Shown here: one piece after another, positions 21,563 to 32,700 of the stretch
How the letters are laid out: each line of letters opens with the position of its first letter
Numbering within the stretch: the stretch's first letter is position 1
Source of the DNA: Flammula alnicola
Lineage: Eukaryota > Basidiomycota > Agaricomycetes > Agaricales > Strophariaceae
DNA: 54,151 bases
Direction: 5' to 3'
Assembly (NCBI GenBank): GCA_015499995.1
Contig: JADNRV010000326.1
Location: forward strand, 1-54,151
Translations under genes and position numbers: made by a program
Notes under the pieces: generated by a model
What the model saw: only the letters and a program-made list of their open reading frames with translations
Told to the model about the DNA's origin: nothing
Databases searched by the model: none

Positions 21563-22945
21563 ATGCCACATCTAGAGCACCTCATCATGGTCAGCAACGC
21601 TATCAAACGAGTAAGTAATAATACTCACCTTGTCGTCGGTCCTTACTTTCCTCTTCGTCGCGTTCAGCAACCTCAATGATATAGACTCTCTACCCGACAA
21701 GTAAACCACCCATTCCTCTCCTGCTGCTCCGACGGCGGCCGGCATGGCCCAGTGTGGTAGCGCACATATGCGATCCACGACGCGTACGGTATATCTGGCC
21801 ATTTTCAGTGCTGACCCGGCGCTGACATCTTCCTGCTTAGAACACATATGGCCATCAGTATCTCGTGCACGTAAGTATTCACCAAAAGGCACCTGTCCAT
21901 AGCATTATACGGCCCTCGAATGGACGTTCCTCGATCCCTTCCCATCTGCTCGTAACAAGACGAGCATGCCAACTCCACGACAGCATCACCACCGCCCGCG
22001 GCGAGAAGACAGCATACGACCCCGAGGTTGCTTGGGCCTATACTGCCGTGCTGCTCTCCACGGTTGCGAAGCTGTGTCAGCGAACGGTGTATACGGTACG
22101 GAGCTCGACTAGGAGGCTACAACTACAATACAAGCCATGTAAGTACCCGCAGATCCCGTTTTCGTGATGAGGCTAACGCGTACCTGCCTGCTGCGCTCTG
22201 CATCCCAGCGAACCCCGCATCCATCCGAGCGCCGAGTTCGCGAGCCTACAGACGATGGCGTGCGTCGTCTACGTTGGTAAGCGCTGCCAAATCTTGGCGC
22301 GCGATTGGATTTGCTGACTCGTATGTGTTCCGCAAGGCTGGGTGGAGAATGTAAGTCACGCTTGTTTTCGAGCTGAGAGCTATGTAGCACTGACCATTAC
22401 CAGCCCATCCGTCTTCGCCCACCCTGAGAGCCTGCTGTACCGAGGCCCTCGCGCACAGCCGCACGCATGCCTAACACTTGAAGGAGTGGTGTCGCGATCG
22501 AGGAACAGGCTGTGCAAGGAGCTGCGAAAGGTTTTGGGGGCTGAAAATGCGGAGAAAGGTAAGTAAGTATTGTGTACTACCTGTCGTGATCCGTGTTCGC
22601 GAAGCTTACCACGTCGGGCGCATAGTCTTCCCCCCCCAACCTATCGTCTCCACAGCCGCCACCCCCCTTCGAATCCGCGAGTGCTGCCTGCGTTTCGGGG
22701 CTGCAACTGCCGAAATGCGGTCGTGCTTATGGAGTCGGTCGCGAACGGACGTGCGGGGATATGCTGTGGGGGTACGTGGTCATCCATCCAAAAGACCGTA
22801 GATCGCGTATTCATGTCGAAATGAGCAGGTACCATGAACGAAGTCTAAGACCCGAGTACAGCTCACTCCAATGACACTGCTGCTCTCGATGGCTGGAAGG
22901 ACGGGACGGGTTTATGGGAGGGATGAAGGCTGTGAGAAAGGTGAG
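21563..22945 (+). pseudogene. Unidentified multi-exon gene, right-arm copy
   Basis: Counterpart of 3250-4612 with the same splice signals: acceptor CATCTAG then an exon to the donor GTAAGT at 21611, exon NLNDIDSL, and an exon reading GEKTAYDPEVAWAYTAVLLSTV (about 22000-22075). Further downstream are exons reading EPRIHPSAEFASLQTMACVV (about 22210-22275) and LEGVVSRSRNRLCKELRKVL (about 22478-22540). Compared with the left copy it has a 2-bp insertion near 21970, within the block reading GAGCATGCC, that shifts the frame. Other exons are disturbed in the left copy instead. I do not recognise the family. Short exons, conserved splice sites and conserved peptide blocks show it was once a real gene. 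Confidence 0.5.
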
Positions 22946-23400
22946 TGACTTGTCGTCTGTCGCTGCCAACGGAATGGGCTACTTACTTGCCCCCGGTCTG
23001 TCGCTCTGCCCGTGCCGTTAACCGCAGTCAAAGATTGTCGATGGAAGTGGAGGCGATGGAGCTATGACATATGTTGCTTGACTTGGGGATTTATCGAGGA
23101 AGTCCGAAGCAGAGACCACGAAGCTCCACGAAGACGGGCCGTAACTTGATTAGCGTAGCACGTGAGCACACCATTCCCAACCTGGATAATAATTCCTTTT
23201 CCGACCAACCGTCGACGGTAAATTTGTCGGAGAGAGATTGGGCAGCTGAATGATTCTCAGAGTTGTCTCTCCTGTCTCTACAACCATCAGTTTCATCTTT
23301 GTTACCAGACGCACAGCACATACCCTCTGAGTCACACTCGCGTGTCAAAATATCCTTGATCAGGTCCATGCACAACCCGTCTCCTATCCTCGCATGCACC
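22946..23400. other. HisRS B upstream region
   Basis: Matches the left arm 2753-3240, with about 70 bp extra. It contains the likely HisRS 5' leader (CAGACGCACAG to ACCATGG). No other gene. Confidence 0.5.
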
Positions 23401-24347
23401 ATGGCATGCACCCCCGCGGACATCGTCGACCTCGAGGCGCAAAGCACCGCTGAGACGGTGCGGTTCAACGAGCTCCGACTCTCAGGTGCACCGCTGGACG
23501 AGTCGAGAAAGACTCTGTCTGAGCTGAAGAAGGCCCTGGCTCTGGCGAGCAAGGCGGGGAAGGAGAAGAAGGAGAAGAAAGATGGTACTGCTGCAGGGGC
23601 AGATGCCAAGGCGGGTGCACCGGTGAAGAAAAAGGAATGGCTGTTGTTAAAAACTGCCAAGGTTCGCCTGTCTCTGGTCTCGGATACAAGATACTAACGA
23701 CTCGCGACCTGCGCACAGGGTACGCGGGACTACGGCCCCGCCGAGATGTTCTGCCGCACCCACAACGAGCGCATCATCCGAGAGTGCTTCAGGACCTTCG
23801 GCGGCGCCTGCCTCGACACGCCCGTCTTCGAGCGCAAAGACGTGCTGACGGACAAGTAGGGCGAGGACGCGAAGCTGATCTTCAACCGCCCCTCACTCAT
23901 CACCGGCTGGTCATGCCTATAGACCTTGCCGTTCTGCCACGGCTTGCTCTGCGTCACCGTGCCGCTGTTCATCGCCAGGTAGCGCGCAAGCGGCACCGTG
24001 TGGTCGTACGTGAGCGCGAGCTGCTCCCCGCCCTGTCCATGAGTCGGCGAATCCACAATCAAGGTTCGTTTTCTCCTACAGCCCACTCATCTAATGTTTT
24101 TGTGCAGCTCAACCACCGCAAAATCCTGGGCGGCATCTGCGAAGTATGCGGTGTCCCAACCGAGAAATTCCATAGGATCTCCTCGGCGGTCTACAAAATG
24201 GACAAGGTACAGCACCCATAGTTCCTGCATTTCTGGTAATGTGACTCTTTTTCACGGCGGCTACCATGGTCAGAACTTAGAAGTGAAGAAGGAAATGACG
24301 GACGAAAAAGGGCTCGACGGCGCTATCGCTGATAAGATTGGCGAGTA
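23401..24347 (+). pseudogene. Histidyl-tRNA synthetase pseudogene, copy B, with internal inversion
   Basis: The start at 23401 gives an open WHEP-like N-terminus ([28 protein letters not shown], then a Lys-rich linker to WLLLKTAK). An intron follows from about 23661, ending at TGCGCACAG before [13 protein letters not shown] (about 23720). A TAG replaces the Tyr codon in DKYGEDAK (23856-23858). Next, 23886-24043 is inverted: its reverse complement reads the motif 2 region [13 protein letters not shown]. The [15 protein letters not shown] block is missing. The frame then resumes with GEFTIK, an intron, [17 protein letters not shown] and WAV-type EKGLDGAIADKIGEY. It ends where F-box 1's 5' flank begins. 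It cannot make an active synthetase, although a WHEP-only peptide of about 90 residues is open. Confidence 0.9.
23886..24043 (-). repeat. Inverted segment within HisRS B
   Basis: 158 bp whose reverse complement aligns with HisRS A (about 2260-2100) and HisRS C (about 26655-26815), while both sides read in the plus direction. The junctions are CTTCAA|CCGCCCC and CCATGAG|TCGGCG. Confidence 0.85.
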
Positions 24348-24653
24348 TTATTCGTTTATTGGAACTTTGCTACACACACCAGGCTCTCGGCCCTGACGTA
24401 CTTAGTCTCGAAACGTGAAAACAGACCTTATGGTAATCGATTTGATGGGTGCTGTGTGTGCGATTGAAACCCACAAGATACGACATCATCGATTGATAAC
24501 AACTGTGGGCGCGTGTCAATAGAACGTAGCACTGACATAGCCCTCACGTCGGGTATCTTGGCTGGAGCCATCCACATCTACAGCCATCCAAGCGGCATCC
24601 ATTCACAACGCTTTTCATCTGAATACTTGCTGGACGTCTTTCTCTTCGCTATT
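24348..24653 (+). repeat. HisRS-type 5' flank of F-box 1
   Basis: Same landmarks as 177-605 and 34778-35156: TTCGTTTATTGGAACTTTG, CTTAGTCTCGAAAC, ATCGATTTGATGGGTGCTG, GATAACAACTGTGG. Likely promoter and leader of F-box 1. Confidence 0.7.
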
Positions 24654-26036
24654 ATGTTGAATCCACCACTTTCTCTCCTCTCAGACGATCTGATTGCTTA
24701 CATCGTCGAACACGTTGCAAAACTCGCATGTCGCGACAAAAACCTCTGTAATCTATCCCTTGCTGATCGGGCGTTCACGCAGTTCTGTCAAACGCACATC
24801 TTCCGGACCCTCGGATTGAACAAGAGCTCGGGAACCGAGATCGGGATATCTAGGGAGCTAAAAAAGACGAGGAAGATCTTGAAGAAAAAGCCGTCATTCG
24901 CCAACCGAGTACGTGTGGTTGAGCTTACTATCATACACAAGCGGAATGCATGGTTTTTCAACGATCCTACCCTCATCGGCATCCTCCAACTGTTGGCCAA
25001 GTCGCCGGTCCCACCACATAAACTTCACTGTGGTGGATACTCATTCTGTCCTTTCACACTCGAGGACCCCGTACTTGTCGTGGGACGGCTCATGCAATCA
25101 TTCTTTTCGCAAACGCTGACTGTTCTCCACCTCACGCGATGCCAGAATATTCCACTGCCTCTTTTCCTCACCTGCCCCAGGTTGAAAGAAGTGCTCCTTG
25201 AGTTTGTGGGAGTTGCTGAGGAGAGCTACGATAAATACCCAGGCAAACAGTGTTCTGGCCGAGAGTCGCCAGCACTGGAACTTCTCGACTATCGGAACTC
25301 GCAGAGCCTTGTCAAACAGATGATCACCCCACCGCTTAGGTTTCATACACATGTGGTCCTTTGGTCGAAATTGCGCGTTCTGACGCTATCTCCGTACGAG
25401 AAGGAAGAAATGGCCTGTTTGCAACCTATCCTTGATATGGCTTGCAACACACTGGAGGAATTGTACCTCACTAATCTACTATACGTGGGCGACGGTAGGT
25501 GCAGTGCTTTTTATACTTAAACTGAAACGAATTTGACAAGTTTTTCTTAACAAGATGAACGACTTCCACTTGCTGGACTTGTGAACCTCAGCGATCTTTC
25601 GCACCTGCATGTATTTGCGCTCGACGCCACCATCAAATGTGGCGTACCAGGGTCTGCGGTCCTCCGCGATATCAACATCGTCCTCGGTACGATACCTGCA
25701 TGCAATAAAGTCACGAACCTCTCATTCGACTTTACAATCTTCGGTGAGCAGCCTTTTAGTGGATGTCTTGATGAAACTTGGGTTGGAATATGCGACGAAG
25801 TCATATGCGTTTCTGCTGGGAAGCCTCTCGAGTTGGATTTACAGATGTCAGTATCTACGAGAAAATTACAAGTGCATCACCCCGGAGAAGAAGAGCTGTA
25901 CATGCACATTATGGAGAAGATAGCATCGCTTTCAGACTATCCAAATATTTGTACCCACTTTTGGAACCCCACTTGTTGGACTCAAGGCCTTCCTCCGTTC
26001 CCCAGGGGCCAAGTCCGCAGTAGATGTAGACGCTAG
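24654..26036 (+). CDS. F-box/LRR-like protein, copy 1
   Basis: Two exons, 24654-25494 and 25555-26036, with donor GTAGGT and acceptor CAAG in phase 1, 440 residues. The F-box-like N-terminus (about 5-50) reads LLSDDLIAYIVEHVAKL, NLSLADRAFTQF and HIFRTL. The body has leucine-rich segments spaced like short LRRs (LTVLHLTRCQNIPLPLFLTCPRL, LEELYLTNLLYV, LSHLHVFAL, VTNLSFDF). It ends with a conserved Cys/Trp tail, FWNPTCWTQGLPPFPRGQVR. Expected role: substrate receptor of an SCF ubiquitin ligase, inferred from architecture. The start was chosen at MLNPP because upstream frames lack an ATG and similarity among copies begins just before it. It is the only copy with the extra residue in LLYVGD. Confidence 0.82.
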
Positions 26037-26489
26037 GTAGCATGCTCTGTGTCGTTACTTGGGCTTGTCTACTGTACTGCGTCCTTAGAGCCTGTGACCT
26101 GCTCGGGACACTTGCCCTAATGGATCATCATTCAGAAACACAATTTCATTGGTTGTAACCTAACCCTTGATCCCATTTCACGTATGTACCCGCGCATCAT
26201 CCCTAGAACTACACATCATCCCCTGACAGAAATCCGTGGAGAGCAGCGCGGCAGCATAGGCCCATCCAACCTCGGGGCCGTCCGCTGTCTTCTCGCCGCG
26301 TACACTTCGCAGGCGGTGGCGATGCTGTCACTGGCATGTTATATTATCTCCGTCGCCAGCTTTATTCCCATTGCCAGACGCACAGACGCGCGTGCTAAAA
26401 TATTCTTACATAATCAGATCCATCTACCCCTCCTACCCTCGCTCAATCCACACCCGTCATCAGTATCAATGCTATCGATCGCACACACC
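26037..26489. other. Module junction with fragment of the unidentified gene (minus)
   Basis: 26235-26340 read on the minus strand matches the YDPEVAWAYTAV exon of the unidentified gene (compare 4190-4100 and 22000-22080), so a third, inverted fragment of it lies here. 26360-26489 resembles the HisRS 5' leader (CAGACGCACAG, AAAATATTC). 26037-26180 is the F-box 3' flank shared with copies 2-5 (CGGGACACTTGCCCTAATGG). Confidence 0.6.
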
Positions 26490-27269
26490 ATGTCATCTAC
26501 CTCGACCAGTAGACATCCCCGACCTCGAGGCGCAACTCACAGCCAAGACGACGCGCTTCAACCAGCGGCGCCTGCCTCGACACGCCCGTATTCGAGCGCA
26601 AGGACGTGCTGAGGGACAAGTATGGAGAGGACGCGAAGGTCATCTTCGATCAGGACGGCGAGCAGCTGGCGCTCAGGTATGACCACACGGTCCTGCTGGC
26701 ACGCTACCTGGCGATGAACGGGGGCACGGTGACGCGGAACAAGCTGTGGCAGATCGGCAAGGTGTATAGGCGTGACCAGCCGGTGATGAGTGAGGGGCGG
26801 ATGAGGGAGCTTATGCAGGCTGTGAGCTCGCCGTCTTTGGGGTGCTACTGCAAGCTAATGAATGGCATTGTCTTTCTAAGACTTTGATATCTCTGGGACA
26901 TGGGATCCTATGATCCCCGACGCAGAGCTTCTCAGCCTCCTCTGCACTATCCGCTCCAAGCTCGACGTCGGCGAATTCACGATCAAGTCTATTTTTCTCT
27001 CTTCTCCTACGTACTGCTCATGTCATTTGTTTTCAATCATGTGCACAGATCAACCACTGCAAAATCCTCGACGGCAGCGGTTGGCAGAAAATCCGTAGCA
27101 TCTCCTTGGCGGTGGACAAAATGGACAAGGTACAACACCCCTCGTTCCTTTATTTCCGGTAAGTAATGTGACTCTTTTTCACGGCAGTTTCCATGGTCAG
27201 AAGTGAAGAAGGAAATGACACAAGAAAAAGGGCTCGACGGAGCCATCGCTGATAAGATTGGCGAGTATG
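26490..27269 (+). pseudogene. Histidyl-tRNA synthetase pseudogene, copy C
   Basis: Begins ATG 26490 with [16 protein letters not shown]. It then jumps, by an internal deletion, straight to the block encoding [16 protein letters not shown] in another frame. The motif 2 region follows ([43 protein letters not shown]), then [25 protein letters not shown], an intron (about 26986-27052), INHCKILDG with part of the following exon deleted, and EKGLDGAIADKIGEYV. The deletion and frame changes make it non-functional. Its 3' end joins the CTCAATTATTCG flank of F-box 2, but the KDZ element now separates the two. Confidence 0.88.
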
Positions 27270-27340
27270 TCCTCAATTATTCGTTTATTGGAACTTTGCT
27301 ACACACACTGGGTTCTCGGCCCTCACATAGTTAGTCTCGA

Positions 27341-27350
27341 TCCAACTTGA
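27341..27350 (+). repeat. Target-site duplication, left copy (KDZ)
   Basis: TCCAACTTGA, repeated at 34778-34787 on the other side of the element. In the uninterrupted paralogues the matching site reads CTCGAAACTTGAAAACAG (copy A flank) with no insertion. Confidence 0.75.
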
Positions 27351-27854
27351 CAAAAAATCTCGGATCTGGAAATTCCGGCAGTTCGGCAGTTCGGCAGTTC
27401 GGCGATCGCTCAACAACCGCCCGTGAGAGAAATCGACCCGCTGGCAACACTTTCCCCGACGCTTGACTGTCCGCTGTCCAGCTTGAGGGTCGTTGAGGCC
27501 CTCGAGCAAACCCACAACCCTAGTGTCTCACATGCTCCTCTTCGGTGCGTCATTTTCATCATCACCTAATTGATAATGAGATCATAGAATCACCTATAGG
27601 CGTTTATAACCCTTGGATTCGTCGTGCCCATGTACCCCCCACCCTTTCATCCCTTCCACTCCATCAACCTTAGGCTCGCTCAACCGTTATCGTATGTATA
27701 ATGTTTTTCTTCCAGTGAGTGTTGTTCTTTCCAGATGTTTCTTTACCTAAACAATCTTCTGTTCAGGTTTTTGCTACTACAACTCATCTGTCGCTCTTTT
27801 CTTCACCCTAGCCCTCGTCCAAGCTTTCTTTCTATCGCATACACCCTCCTTCCA

Positions 27855-29503
27855 ATGTCTCAATCTGGAGTGCCCTACGTTGAAGGCTTGAACTGCACCA
27901 ACTGTGGTCGCTTTATCAAGTTCCAGCCTTGCAAGAGCACCAGGAACGGAAATAAGGGTGTGCTATTTGCAACGGTACGTTTTCTTGAATTTATTAAATG
28001 GAATCAAGTACTAACTGGTGAGTGATATAGTGCCATGGTGTTAACGACAAGGGAGAACAATGCTCCTTCATTCGAAGGGCATCGAAATCACCAAGCGCGT
28101 CGCCCACACTCCCCTCCGAGCCTACCTTTCCTGGTCCTCCACCCCTGGCTGCTTCGGTCCCTGTCCCTCAGGCCATGGGTACCAAATGCCCTATTCACAC
28201 CTGTGGTCAGTCACGAATAGCCGACGATTGTCAGCGTAGAGTCTGTCGCAAGCACTGTATTGAGGCGGGGGGATGTTCATCAAAGAAACACAAGGTCTCC
28301 ACCGGAGCAGCCTCTGCTGCTCCGACGGCGCCCTTGGCTTTGCCCTCGCGACCTCCTCCAGTCCCATCACTGCCTTCTGCCTCGTCCACTTTTTTCTCAC
28401 AGGAATCATTATGGTCTACCCCCCTTTCTACGCCTCCTCCTCCCAGCACTGTGGAATTGCCTTTACCTGAAACTGTCGACGCGAGACCGGATCCTCGCTT
28501 TTCAACCCATCTCCGCCCAATTTTCACCAGTCTAGTCGCAGAACAACAAGAACTAGCACACCAGCAGAGGAAAACTGATGCCGAGCGTCAAGAGAATGCG
28601 CATAAGGTCAAGAAGCGCATTGCCCTTTACGTCTGGAGCTCCGAAGACACCCCTCACACTGTCCACGTTGTCCAACATGGCTCACATGGATTTGCGTGGC
28701 CATATCTCGCCATCTCGTCAACTTTACTTGCAGCTGTAGGACTCTCGGAGGCTAGTGAGCGCGGCGACTTGCGGATGTATGAGGAGACGGACATCACAGA
28801 CTGGGTGGCAGTAGACGTTGGATACGTCGTCGAGGTTCAAGAAGGACAACGTATATTCCTCAAGGACCGGTCTCTCCGCAAGTGCATGGACTTTCAGAAA
28901 TGCCTTGACACGCCGCATCGAAACTCGACACCGCACCTCCATTACAACCTACCTCGCGAACGTGCGTATGTTCGTGAGATGCTCAAGACCGTCTCCCCTA
29001 TATCCTCTCCGCGACAAATTACTCCATTAGCCTTGACGTCGTTGCCACTGCCACACGTTGTCAAGCATGAACATGCCGCCATGTCATTCGTGGACCCCAC
29101 ACCATCTCCCACACCCTCCCAAGGTGAACCGTCCTATGCCGGCGCAGGAGTTCTCAATGATCCCATTGAGCTCAGTGACGATGAAGAGAAGCGTTGGCCT
29201 GGTGATTATCATGTTGTCGACATCGCCAGATGCTTCCGTGAATGTAGCGCGCGAACGACCCGGAGGCAACACCGTGCTCGCAGCCAACAAGCCATCTTTG
29301 CGCAACACTTCCCCAAGATTCGCTACGTCGCTTCCACCTTTAGTGATCAGAAATCCCTCTGGAACTCGGCCTCCGGTTCACTCAGGGAAGAGTTTATCGA
29401 GACTGGTCGATGCAAGGATGGTCTCTGGTCGGTTTTTGCACGCCGCGTACGTCGAGCCGGAAAGCAAAAGGCTCTGTCGCAGGATGTCATCGAAATTGAT
29501 TAG
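27855..29503 (+). CDS. GRF-type zinc-finger accessory protein of the KDZ element
   Basis: Two exons, 27855-27974 and 28031-29503, 530 residues. Exon 1 plus the start of exon 2 gives a GRF-like Cys cluster (CTNCGRF, then CHGVNDKGEQC about residues 14-50). A second Cys/His cluster follows (CPIHTCGQ, CQRRVCRKHC, GGC, about 88-115), then a Pro/Ser-rich linker. A conserved middle region has WPYLAISSTLLAAVGL and YEETDITDWVAVD. A C-terminal block (WPGDYHVVDIARCFREC to GLWSVFARRV) looks like a DNA-binding or helix-turn-helix segment. Similar proteins accompany KDZ transposases in Agaricomycetes, from family knowledge, and their role is unknown. The start is the first ATG of the open stretch, 24 codons before the first Cys pair. 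The gene is convergent with the transposase, 218 bp between stops. Confidence 0.8.
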
Positions 29504-29721
29504 TCTTTCTGGACGCTGTCCTTTACTCTCCCTTTGTATTTTAGATATTCCTTGTAGATAGCCATTTTCTTCCTAGATTTGTATCCTTTGCTATTGTGGT
29601 GTAATGCATGAACGTAAATGTAGCATAATCATATTCATAGAGGTCTACCTATTTCAAACACATACTAAGTGAGCAATCCCAAGATGATATGAATCTATCT
29701 ATCTGTCATCCGTACATCAAT

Positions 29722-32700
29722 CTACTGAGGTAAAGGCCACATTCCTGGCTTGCATTTCGCTTTAGAAAGCTTGTCGAGAGTCATTATATTTCTTCTCCGT
29801 ATCATTTCATCAAGAAAAAAATTGAAACGATGAGCGCGCATCTCACGGCATATTGCATGATAGCCGCCCAACCAACTATTTGTCTGTTCCGCAATCGAAG
29901 AATTAAAATACCATTGCTGTTTACCTTCACCGAGAAGCTCAGGATATGCAGCTGGATTGCAGTTTTCTTGACAGAACTGATCCTTCTCGCTATGCTTGCA
30001 TTTGAAATGGAAGACGTCTACAGTCAGTCCAATGTTCCGAAAGAAAGGGTCCTTCTTGACAGCCTTTGCAACTGAGCAGTTGTTATCGAAGAAGATGTGA
30101 TCAGGCTTGGTGCTTGGAATACGGTAGGTCCGCTTGATCATCTCCTGTTGATACCATATTTGTAAGGCTCTTCACGTTGCATGAAATGGTAAAAAATACT
30201 GAAAACTCACAATCACGCTGTAAATGGCCTCGGCATGGTAAAACGTTTCTCGAGCAATAATCATTCCACATGGGGCGACGAATAATTGCTCATTGTGAGT
30301 CCGCTTCCGGCCAAACTGAGCGCGGATCTTCTTCCTTGTCGATGGCTCAGTTGCAGGAATGGGGTGGCCTTTGCGATTGAAATCAAACTCGTCTTCCAAA
30401 TCACCATCGTCGACAAGCTCAGAGATATCCGTCACTTCGACTGGTAACGCATCACGGGGATGAGCAAGTTGTGCACGACGTTGGCGTTCCTTCAGCTGGA
30501 ATCGAGCTTGGCCACGATCATTGTGAACCTTTTCCACTGCCTCATGGTCAGGTAGCGCGCATGTCTTCCTCCCAGGAACCGCGGGAAGGGAACAACCAAC
30601 AATGACACAAATTTGGTCAAGACGGTGATGGATTGGGCAAAATCGTTGGTGGTTATTCTCCAAGGGAATCTTGCAGTTAGGTTCTCCACAACATGGATGG
30701 CCAACCGTTACCCCGTCAATCACCACAACTGAAACTTTTCTGCCTATAAAAATTATAATATTCAACATAGAGCCTAATTAAATTCTTCCGCAATGGAGAC
30801 ATACCATCAGGATAGAATCGGGTGCATTTGTCGCAAAAGTGGAGGAGCTCTGGCTGGCTGCAGAGACGGAAACGGTCATTTCGTGTGCACACTGCTTCTG
30901 TGAAGCGGTCTTTGGCCAAACCCCCATGTGGAACGACAAGGGTTGCCTTCTGGCGCTGGCAGTCTTCAAGAAGTGAAAGAATCGTAAAAGCATCATAAAC
31001 CTCGTCAGAGGTCACCTCCAACTTGAATTGCCAGTCTACAGGTGCTACGTTCTTGCCAGAGAAGCCGATATTGTAGATCCGCGCACAGTTTGTTGCCGAG
31101 GTCCAGGAAAGGAGCATCATCATAATCCACATATCGACGAGCTTCCGTTCAGCAAACTGGTGTTCGCCAATCTGTAATATATCAGGAATTCCATCGTAGT
31201 AAATTCGTCGACCTTGAAAGACCCGAAAATTGTGGTGATAATTCACATTGCACCCTTCAAGGTGAATTGTGATCAGTGGCAGTGATAAAGAAAAACCTCT
31301 ACGAAGTTACGAGTCCGAATGAAATGAGGATTCGTTCTTATAGCGGCCCACCCCAGCTAATTTTGGGCCATGTAACGTTTATGCAGCCGGTAACTTCCGA
31401 TGTTTGTTTTAATTAATTTGTAAGCCGCTTATCTCCGAGGGCTATTTTTAGTTACCTCACAGCCGCTGTTCAGATTCAGGCGTTTGGACGATCACTACTA
31501 GACTCGTGACCAGCCTTATATGAGAAAACCCTCGATATAAGGACTGGAAAACCGGGACTTCCCGGCTCTTGTCGCGCGCTATGATCGAAAGTGGAGCATT
31601 CGGACATCACCGACTGCCCTTTTAAGAAAAAGACCTCAAATAGGAAGGTACGTTTTGGCAGAGCGCGTCCACGACGGTCGTCCTTGCTTGCTTGCTTCCC
31701 TCATCTACACTCACTTCTGATGCCTCCAAAACCATCTTTCCATGTCAAACTCTCCTCAAGCCAGCAAGAAAATGTGCCAGCAGCGACCTCGACGACAATG
31801 AGCTTTGCTTTGCCAGGAACTTGGCCAAGGGCAAGCTGCCGAGATTCGAGAAGATCACAATGCGAATCGACTTTCCAGAGCTCGAACGTCCAGAAGACGC
31901 GTCTTTCCGAATAGGAACTCAACGTGTCCAACACTGCTCCTCTAGCAGGTCCAGGTTTGACATCATTCGCATATGGAATGCTGACCTCACAGACACCGTG
32001 GATTTTGGGTATGCGACGGAGTCGGATACTGGGGCAACCAACTGGCAACAATGTAGTAGCGGATAGAGCAGATTGGATGGCTTATGGAGGCTCCTGTCCA
32101 CTGTAACTATACCATGAGAAATCCATTACCAAACTTTGACTGCTCAACGACATCTTCTGTGTGATTAGAACTCCATCTCCCTGTCAGGAATCTGTCCTTT
32201 GTTCACCATTCTCATCATCTCGAATTCCGTGAGTATGAAGATACTGAAGCCATCCATTGAGTGTTGGAGCATATTCCAAAGCATAAAAGTGAAAGAAAGG
32301 ACTACATGTGAGGGTAAGGAATGAAAACGGACAACGCGAACGCGAGACGCGAGTTCGCTCTCGACGTGCTCTGCCAAAATGTACCTTCCTATTTGAGGTC
32401 TTTGCCTTAAAAAGGAGCGTCGGGCATGTCGGAACAATTCATTTTCGATCATAGCGCGCGACAAGAGCCGGCAAGTCCCGCTTTACAGGTCCTAGTATCG
32501 TGAGGTTTCTCACATACTCGGACCAGTCACAGGTCTAGATCACTACCTCCCACCACCGCCCATACTTATTGACGGCCCATAAGGATCCCCATGTACAACG
32601 AGAGGAAAGCCAGCACATCGCTCCTCAGCAATCGCGACCCAACTTGCCAGCCTTCAGCAATAGCGCGACAGTTTCCGTTGGCCACGTAGTATGGGACGGG

